Assembly (NCBI GenBank): GCA_012516755.1 | Contig: JAAYWE010000065.1 | Location: 1 to 29,661 of the forward strand | Origin: Treponema sp. | GTDB lineage: Bacteria > Spirochaetota > Spirochaetia > Treponematales > Rectinemataceae | DNA length: 29,661 nt | Direction of reading: 5' to 3' | Shown: positions 24,221 to 29,661 of the stretch, one piece after another | How positions within the stretch are numbered: the stretch's first letter is position 1 | Layout: the number at the start of each line of letters is the position of its first letter | The notes under the pieces: generated by a model | What the model saw: only the letters and a program-made list of their open reading frames with translations | Databases searched by the model: none | Told to the model about the DNA's origin: nothing | Position numbers and translations under genes: made by a program

Positions 24221-25446
24221 GCAGATTCCTTTGCCCATTCTGCCATCTTTGTTAGAAGGAGCTGAGCTATATATTCCGCTGATAATATTGGATTTTGGCT
24301 AGGACCATATGTAATTTCAGGAATATGGGGAGTTTTGACAATGTGCACTAAATTGCGGCATGCCTCTTCTGCCATGGCATAATTCTTGATATTCAGATAT
24401 TTTTTGACTGCATCGACAAATAAATCCGATGAAATATTGGGCTTCAGCAGAACAGTCGCTATGCCTGAACGTTCAGCAAGAGCTGCATTTTCCACTTGGT
24501 CGCCCCGAGTACCAGATCCCGATAAAGGAATGAGGATCATAGGCTTGCCAAGCGATGCTGCCTCCCATATGGTGCCTGCACCAGCCCTTCCTGCAATCAT
24601 GCTCGAAGCCGCATAGATGTCTGCGATTTCAGAACCTATGTATGGAAAAGGACGGTATGCTCTGCGCACGGCTGGATCATCCGGAACTCTCGCCTTGACT
24701 TCATCGAAATTAGCCCTGCCTGTTTGGTGTACTATTTGAACCAAAGGTACAAGCAGATTGAGCGAGGAAAGTACGATATCGTTTACCTCTTGTGCTCCCT
24801 GGCTTCCACCTAGCACAAATAATACGGGCTTTTCAGCTACAAATTCGAGCATTGATAGTCCGCGCTGTCGATCTCCATTCAAGATATCAGGACGTACTGG
24901 ATTTCCGGCTCTTATGATCTTGGTTCTGAGACTCTCAGGAAAGTATTGAGCCGTCACCTCCCAGCTTGTCAGGATAAGCGATGCTTTCTTGCTGTTGAGT
25001 CGGGTTGCCAGCCCAGGTGATGCATCTGATTCATGGGTAATTACGGGGATACCCAGGGAGGATGCAGCCCAGCAAGGAGGAACGCTCACATAGCCTCCTT
25101 TGGAAAATAGGATCGATGGACCGATATCTTTTAAAAGAGCCCGCGCTCTGAAATAAGCCGAGGCAACCCTGCCCAGATCAGAGATATTGCGAAGCGAGAG
25201 CTCTCTACGAAATTTCCCCGAAGGAATCGCATGATACTCTATACCTTGTCCGGTAACAATGCTGCGATCTAATTCTTTTTCGGAGCCTATCCATGCAATT
25301 CTTCCCTTAAACCCAAGGCGGCGCAATTCTTCTATAACCGCCAAGCCAGGGTATATATGACCTCCTGTTCCTCCACCCGTAAAAGCGATGCAGTCATTCT
25401 CAAGCTCATCCTTCTCCTGAAGCTCTGTTTCATAAATAGACTGCAT
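24217..25446 (-). CDS. murG: UDP-GlcNAc--lipid I N-acetylglucosaminyltransferase MurG
   Basis: MurG adds GlcNAc to lipid I to make lipid II at the inner face of the membrane, using the product of the mraY gene in this window. The 409 residues show the GGGTGGHIYPGLA loop (about 24-36), FSKGGYVSVP, HESDASPGLATR (a known variant of the HEQN type), VLGGSQGAQEVN, HQTG, and AGAGTIWEAASLGKP in the donor-binding domain. Compared with typical MurG (about 360), it has a longer N-terminus and extra C-terminal residues. ATG 25446 has AGAAGG 4 nt upstream; ATG 25461 in frame lacks one. murG is separated from the dcw cluster but shares a strand and overlaps with cvpA. Confidence 0.97.
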   Translation of the reverse strand: MQSIYETELQEKDELENDCIAFTGGGTGGHIYPGLAVIEELRRLGFKGRIAWIGSEKELDRSIVTGQGIEYHAIPSGKFRRELSLRNISDLGRVASAYFRARALLKDIGPSILFSKGGYVSVPPCWAASSLGIPVITHESDASPGLATRLNSKKASLILTSWEVTAQYFPESLRTKIIRAGNPVRPDILNGDRQRGLSMLEFVAEKPVLFVLGGSQGAQEVNDIVLSSLNLLVPLVQIVHQTGRANFDEVKARVPDDPAVRRAYRPFPYIGSEIADIYAASSMIAGRAGAGTIWEAASLGKPMILIPLSGSGTRGDQVENAALAERSGIATVLLKPNISSDLFVDAVKKYLNIKNYAMAEEACRNLVHIVKTPHIPEITYGPSQNPILSAEYIAQLLLTKMAEWAKESA

Positions 25447-25490
25447 TTTACCTTCTCCCATTGGTCATTGATTCCCATTATCCAACTGAC

Positions 25491-27098
25491 TCAATCACCA
25501 TTATTCTCGACAGCTCTCAAAGCAGAAGCAATGAAAGCATCTAATAGTTCATCATCAGTGGATTCACCTTTGGTGATTGAGCTCAAGGCCTTTTTTGCAA
25601 GGATTTTTCCTAGTTGTACACCCTCCTGATCGAAACTATTGAGATTCCACACAAAACCCTGAAACATAACCTTATTCTCGAAATGGGAATAAAGAGCGCC
25701 AAGCTGCCTTGGGCCAAGTTCTCTAGCCAATAGAAGTGTCGAGGGACGGTTCCCTGAGAAAGTTTTGCTTGGATTTTCATCCTTTTTGCCGATGGCAAAT
25801 GCAAGCATTTGAGCAATGAGGTTGGCCAAGAGTTTTTGACGCGAACTCGAACCCTCAGAAATCATATCTGGCGAAAGTTGATTTCTGAGAAAACCTATGA
25901 ATTGGAGAGGAATAATATCCGATCCCTGATGCAGAAGCTGGTAGAAAGAATGTTGGCCATTTGTGCCAGGTTCTCCAAATACTAAAGGCCCGGTTGAGTA
26001 AGAAATAGGATGACCTTCCCGATTCACTGATTTGCCGTTGGACTCCATGTCGAGCTGTTGAAGGTGGGCGGGGAAACGAGAGAGGGATTCGGAATAAGGC
26101 AAAACAGCCGTGGCTGGCCAACCCAGTATATTTCTTTCATATATGCCGATCAAAGCATCCATGAGTACTGGATTCTTTCTCAAGGAAGGTTCAAAGGCTA
26201 ATCTATCAGCTTCATTTGCTCCTTCTAAAAACTCTTCAAAGGTTTCAGGGCCATAGGCAATCGAAATGATCACCCCTCCTACCGCGCTCGATGTCGAATA
26301 CCGTCCGCCTATGAAATCGTCTATATAGAAGCTATCAAGATAATGGGGGTTATGAGCTAAGGGACTCGAAGTGCTTGTCACAGCCACCATATGCTTATCC
26401 GGATTAAGTCCGGCCTTCTGCAACCTATCGCGCACAATTGTTTCGTTGGCCAGCGTTTCCTGTGTGGTTCCACTCTTCGAGACGAGTATAAACAGACTCT
26501 CTGAGAGATCTATGTTTGCTAGCACATAATCAGCATCGTCTGGATCTACATTCGAAATAAACCACGGTCTGAGCCTAGCCCGTCCTGCTGCAACTGCCCA
26601 GCGAGAAAGGGCTAGGCTCGCGGCTCTTGGACCTAGATCTGATCCTCCTATGCCGATCTGTACAATTTGCGTAAAAGCCTTGCCTGTAGTGCCGAGGATT
26701 TCGCCTTCTCGAATCTTATGTGCAAAATCGTAGAATCGATGCTTTTCTTCTCGATAGAAAACCTCCATATCCTGGCCATTCCAGATAACAGGCTTGCCCA
26801 GGCGTCCTCGAACCAAGTGATGGAGCACCATCCTTTTTTCGCCTGTGTTCATAATCGCACCTTCTGTCAGTATGCGATACTTTTCTATGAGCTGTTGTTC
26901 CCTGGTCAGTGCTTCGAGCCAGTCTATGACCGAATCGTCTACTGGCGCAAAAGCATAGCAGTAGCAAAAACCTGCGGCGTGAGGGATCCACCAGTCCGAT
27001 ATTCGCTTTTGGTCAAGAGATTTGTGCAATACGACGGCCGGAATCTTCTTTAGGGCTTCAAAGGCCTGGCATGTATCAAGGTTTTTGAAAACAACCAT
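25491..27098 (-). CDS. pgi: Glucose-6-phosphate isomerase
   Basis: Pgi interconverts glucose 6-phosphate and fructose 6-phosphate in glycolysis. The 535 residues contain GIGGSDLGPRAA, the sugar-phosphate-binding SKSGTTQETLANE, GGRYSTSSAVGG, QLDMESNGKSVNREG with the catalytic-region residues, FGEPGTNGQHSFYQLLHQG, and the C-terminal signature SFDQEGVQLGK with the active-site lysine. Length and motifs fit the long bacterial PGI form. ATG 27098 is preferred (AGGGG, 5 nt upstream) over an in-frame TTG at 27116. It ends 44 bp before the murG start. A candidate promoter lies at 27150-27178, so expression may be partly independent of recQ. Confidence 0.97.
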   Translation of the reverse strand: MVVFKNLDTCQAFEALKKIPAVVLHKSLDQKRISDWWIPHAAGFCYCYAFAPVDDSVIDWLEALTREQQLIEKYRILTEGAIMNTGEKRMVLHHLVRGRLGKPVIWNGQDMEVFYREEKHRFYDFAHKIREGEILGTTGKAFTQIVQIGIGGSDLGPRAASLALSRWAVAAGRARLRPWFISNVDPDDADYVLANIDLSESLFILVSKSGTTQETLANETIVRDRLQKAGLNPDKHMVAVTSTSSPLAHNPHYLDSFYIDDFIGGRYSTSSAVGGVIISIAYGPETFEEFLEGANEADRLAFEPSLRKNPVLMDALIGIYERNILGWPATAVLPYSESLSRFPAHLQQLDMESNGKSVNREGHPISYSTGPLVFGEPGTNGQHSFYQLLHQGSDIIPLQFIGFLRNQLSPDMISEGSSSRQKLLANLIAQMLAFAIGKKDENPSKTFSGNRPSTLLLARELGPRQLGALYSHFENKVMFQGFVWNLNSFDQEGVQLGKILAKKALSSITKGESTDDELLDAFIASALRAVENNGD

Positions 27099-27127
27099 AA
27101 TGACCCCTCGATTCAAAGTCTTTCTTG

Positions 27128-27178
27128 TTGAAGTGTTTCTTTCTCATACATGATATTGCTAATAGCGATACACTTCAA
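27128..27178. repeat. 9-bp perfect inverted repeat between recQ and pgi
   Basis: TTGAAGTGT (27128-27136) and ACACTTCAA (27170-27178) are perfect inverted copies with a 33-bp interval. The right arm contains the candidate -35 box of pgi. No T-run follows on either strand, so it does not look like an intrinsic terminator. It could be a split operator or a stem in the recQ-pgi mRNA. Confidence 0.45.
27150..27178 (-). promoter_or_regulatory. Candidate sigma70-type promoter of pgi
   Basis: On the minus strand, TTGAAG (27178-27173) and TATCAT (27155-27150) are separated by 17 bp. The predicted transcript would start about 45 nt before the pgi ATG. Match to the consensus is good for -10 (5 of 6) and moderate for -35 (4 of 6). 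Confidence 0.45.
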
Positions 27179-27180
27179 GC

Positions 27181-28851
27181 TCATACAAGGCTGTTGCGAG
27201 CAAGTCTGCTCAGAGCTTTGCCTTTTTGGCTAAGTAGAATCCTGTTCTTCCGGGTTCCCTTTTTCGGTGCATAGAGGATATTCAGTAAGAATAGTGCATT
27301 GATCAATTCTTCTCTTTCTATCTTTAGCCATCCATATAGACAGCCGGCATATTCCCCTTTTCCTTTTCCATGAGGCCCCAGCGCATCGACTAGTTCTTGG
27401 GAAGTAAAAACTCCATGGTGTGAGTCACAGAAAGAAATAGCCTCAATAAACCCTTCTGCTCTTGACAAGAATTTCCATTCCGGAAGGATATCTGAGGCAT
27501 CTGAATTGAATTGCGTTCTCTGAGTATGTGATCCTTCGATACAATTATCGCATCTCCCGCATTCTGGAGTTTTTTCTTCACCCAAGAGATGAAGCAGAAA
27601 CTCTCGTCGGCATGAACTCAAAGTGGGATAGGGCAAAAAACAAGCTTTTCGAATCGACTGTATGTCTTGGATGTTCTTATCCTTCAGGTTTTCTCTGTAA
27701 TATCGCACCGCAAGATCATCTATGAGCACAGCTAGAGCATTCTTTCCGTCACGGCCTCCACGACCGGCTTCCTGAATATATGCTTCAGCACTTTCTGGCA
27801 GCGAGCTGTGAACAACAGTCCTGATGTTTTTCTTATCCATGCCCATGCCATAGGCATTTGTGGAGACCAAGATTGCGTCGTCTGAGTCTTGAAACCATTT
27901 TTCAATATTGCAGCGTTCGGCTCGATCGAGGCCAGCGTGATAAAAGCGCGCTTGAGAAAATCCAGAAGCTTTGAGCAGCTCGGCTTTTAGTCTTGTTCCC
28001 GGACGTGAACGATCGAAAATAATAGCCGGTTTTTTACAGCACAAAAGGGTCTGACGGAGAGTCCTGGTAACAGAAAGTGTATGCACAACCGCATAGAGAA
28101 TGTTGGAACGATCTGCCTCTGAATCTACTAATCGATAATCCTTATCCATGAAGAGTCTCTTCTCGATCGAGTGCACGATATGAGGGCCGGCTGTTGCAGT
28201 AAAAGCACTCAAAATCCCAGGCGAAATTGCCTCAACAGTCTCACCGAGAGCAAGGTAGGAAGGCCTAAAACTCTCTCCCCACTCGCTTATACAGTGGGCT
28301 TCATCGACTACGAAGTGAGCAATTTTGAATCGATTCAAGAATCGCCGCAGCTTTGGTGCGCTTAAGATCTCAGGATTTGCAACGACCATATTAGCTTTTC
28401 CCGAAGAGACCAGCTTTTCCTCTTCATTCCATTCTTCTTGGCTAAGGCCTCCGCGAAAAAGAGCGCAGGAAATATTGGCCTCATCGAGTCGGCGCTTTTG
28501 GTCATTCATAAGAGCAAGAAGAGGATAGACAACTATAGTCAGTCCATCCAAAAGCAGCGAGGGTAGTTGAAAGCAGACTGATTTGCCAAATCCAGTCGGA
28601 AATAGGATAAGCTGACGATAGGTTTCCTGTCTTTCTTGGAATTCATTTTCTTTATTCAGGTTTGAGACTGCGTCATCGTCTATAGGATCCGAACTTAGAT
28701 TTCTGGTCAAGACTGTGGAGCCTTTAGTCTCATCCAATATATTCGCAATCACAAAGCGCTGGAGAGGCGTCAAATGTGGGATATGAAATCTATCGCGCCC
28801 TAGAATTCCAATAGGGTCTTCAGATTCAGAAACGAGATCCGGTTTGAACAT
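27181..28851 (-). CDS. recQ: RecQ family ATP-dependent DNA helicase
   Basis: A superfamily 2 3'-5' DNA helicase of 556 residues. Motif 0 (LTPLQRFVIANIL, 27-39), motif I FPTGFGKS (84-91), DEAHCISEWGESFRPSY (motif II plus the aromatic loop), AFTATA, and the motif V/VI region (STNAYGMGMD and QEAGRGGRDG) are present. The zinc site C-x16-C-x2-C-x2-C (beginning SSCRREF and ending CGRCDNC) matches RecQ exactly. A partial winged-helix region follows, but no HRDC domain is evident. About 35 extra polar residues (about 40-75) lie between motif 0 and motif I. No clear Shine-Dalgarno precedes ATG 28851; an in-frame TGA just upstream rules out a longer protein. It starts 29 nt after nth. Confidence 0.94.
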   Translation of the reverse strand: MFKPDLVSESEDPIGILGRDRFHIPHLTPLQRFVIANILDETKGSTVLTRNLSSDPIDDDAVSNLNKENEFQERQETYRQLILFPTGFGKSVCFQLPSLLLDGLTIVVYPLLALMNDQKRRLDEANISCALFRGGLSQEEWNEEEKLVSSGKANMVVANPEILSAPKLRRFLNRFKIAHFVVDEAHCISEWGESFRPSYLALGETVEAISPGILSAFTATAGPHIVHSIEKRLFMDKDYRLVDSEADRSNILYAVVHTLSVTRTLRQTLLCCKKPAIIFDRSRPGTRLKAELLKASGFSQARFYHAGLDRAERCNIEKWFQDSDDAILVSTNAYGMGMDKKNIRTVVHSSLPESAEAYIQEAGRGGRDGKNALAVLIDDLAVRYYRENLKDKNIQDIQSIRKACFLPYPTLSSCRREFLLHLLGEEKTPECGRCDNCIEGSHTQRTQFNSDASDILPEWKFLSRAEGFIEAISFCDSHHGVFTSQELVDALGPHGKGKGEYAGCLYGWLKIEREELINALFLLNILYAPKKGTRKNRILLSQKGKALSRLARNSLV

Positions 28852-28880
28852 TTTTAGCTTTCAACTATTAGACGCTCTAT

Positions 28881-29591
28881 TCAACGCCTTTGCTTCAATA
28901 AAGCGGATAATCCTATCTTTGGGCAGATATCGTCAATGGGACAGTGCTTTTTTTGCTCTGTACAGGCTGGCTTGCGTGCAGTACAAGTGAACTTACCGTG
29001 CCTATTCACAGCATACGAGAATTCTGTATGCTTTTCTGGCGGAAGGTTCGCTCGAATGATGGATTCGATAAGAGTCGCTTCTTTCTTTGCAGATACCCCT
29101 AGCCTAAAGAGCACTCTAAGCACATGTGTATCCACAATGATACCAGGCTTTTCATAACAGGCTGCTATAAGCAGATTTGCAGATTTTCTTCCTACGCCAG
29201 GTAGTTCAATCATTTCTTCGAAATTAGATGGAATTTGCCCGTTGAATCTCCCTTGGAGCACCTTTGCGGTCTCGATTATATGCTTTGCTTTCACATGATA
29301 AAAGCCCAGAGGGTAAACGATATTTTCTACCTCATGTATATCTGCGGCAGCAAGGCTCTCGGAATTCGGAAAGCGATGAAAAAGCTCTTTTGTTACAATA
29401 TTGACCTGATCATCCGTGGTCTGAGCACTGAGGATCACGGATATAAGAAGCTCAAAGCAATTGTTATAATGCAAAAGAGGGCGAGTGTCAGGCCATATCG
29501 GAACAAGACGAATGTATAACTCTTCTAGCAACTGAGGAAGGGGAATAGATTCATTTATTTCTTTTAGGGATATTTCCAGTTCATTGCTCAT
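28881..29591 (-). CDS. nth: Endonuclease III (DNA glycosylase/AP lyase)
   Basis: Nth removes oxidised pyrimidines and cleaves the abasic site. The 236 residues show the helix-hairpin-helix ELPGVGRKSANLL with catalytic K136, and catalytic D154 in IVDTHV. Four C-terminal cysteines (C203, C210, C217, C223) form the expected 4Fe-4S site, but the spacing is C-x6-C-x6-C-x5-C instead of the usual C-x6-C-x2-C-x5-C. ATG 29591 is chosen for GGAGAG 4 nt upstream; an in-frame TTG at 29609 is less likely. It is the first gene of the minus-strand block, with recQ 29 nt downstream, so the two repair genes are probably co-transcribed. Confidence 0.95.
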   Translation of the reverse strand: MSNELEISLKEINESIPLPQLLEELYIRLVPIWPDTRPLLHYNNCFELLISVILSAQTTDDQVNIVTKELFHRFPNSESLAAADIHEVENIVYPLGFYHVKAKHIIETAKVLQGRFNGQIPSNFEEMIELPGVGRKSANLLIAACYEKPGIIVDTHVLRVLFRLGVSAKKEATLIESIIRANLPPEKHTEFSYAVNRHGKFTCTARKPACTEQKKHCPIDDICPKIGLSALLKQRR

Positions 29592-29611
29592 TACTCTCTC
29601 CTGGCGCAAAC

Positions 29612-29644
29612 TTGACCTTTCTCAATTCACCATATAGTATATGG
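29612..29644. promoter_or_regulatory. Candidate divergent promoter with a perfect 15-bp palindrome
   Basis: CCATATA-G-TATATGG (29630-29644) is a perfect palindrome. Read on the minus strand it contains TATACT (29641-29636), a good -10 box for nth; the matching -35 would lie at the window edge. On the plus strand, TTGACC (29612-29617), 17 bp and TAGTAT (29635-29640) could serve a gene beyond the window. A dimeric regulator could control both directions. Confidence 0.4.
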
Positions 29645-29661
29645 CGGCTCTATTTAATAGC

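Noticed and set aside
28935..28960. Frameshift in nth at the run of seven A
   Set aside because: The frame gives conserved residues and cysteines on both sides, and the change from the family is four whole codons, not a frame change.

Overview
This is 29.7 kb of compact bacterial core genome with almost no intergenic space. Every long reading frame that could be assigned belongs to a known family. I see no rRNA, tRNA, CRISPR array, insertion sequence or prophage. Gene content and order point to a spirochaete near the Treponema/Spirochaetales group. The evidence is a reduced division-cell wall (dcw) cluster without ftsI, murE, murD, murC, ddl or murG; the run ftsZ-xer-dprA-topA-xer-hslV-hslU; and a separate block murG-cvpA-holB-kinase-regulator like one I recall from Treponema. 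The assignment is inference from memory, not from a search.

The plus strand fills 1-19776. It opens with the 3' part of miaA, a small membrane protein (PF06695-like) and an HD-domain phosphohydrolase. A strong sigma70-type promoter (2727-2754) and four 10-bp direct repeats typical of an MraZ operator (2764-2803) then lead into mraZ, rsmH, ftsL, murF, mraY, ftsW, ftsQ, ftsA and ftsZ. Next come an XerD-like recombinase, dprA, topA, an XerC-like recombinase, hslV, hslU and a FliA/WhiG-family sigma factor. Many genes overlap by 4 to 17 nt, so translational coupling is likely throughout. The cluster makes lipid I (MurF, MraY), builds the divisome (FtsL, FtsW, FtsQ, FtsA, FtsZ), and links these to chromosome handling (Xer recombinases, TopA, DprA) and proteolysis (HslUV).

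The minus strand fills 29591-19808, convergent with the sigma gene. In transcription order it carries nth, recQ, pgi, murG, cvpA, holB (delta prime), a cytosolic PAS histidine kinase and an NtrC-type sigma54-dependent response regulator. From murG onward the genes overlap or abut.

The best observations are as follows. ftsA appears to start at a CTG codon (9431) behind a perfect Shine-Dalgarno; the first ordinary start would delete the ATP phosphate-1 loop. The MraZ repeats run into the mraZ start codon. A flagellar-type sigma factor sits directly after hslU, where other spirochaetes as I recall have the flgB flagellar operon, so a deletion scar in a non-motile lineage is possible. Nth has a non-canonical iron-sulfur cysteine spacing. 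Several perfect palindromes lie in promoter regions. I did not find a convincing wholly new system.
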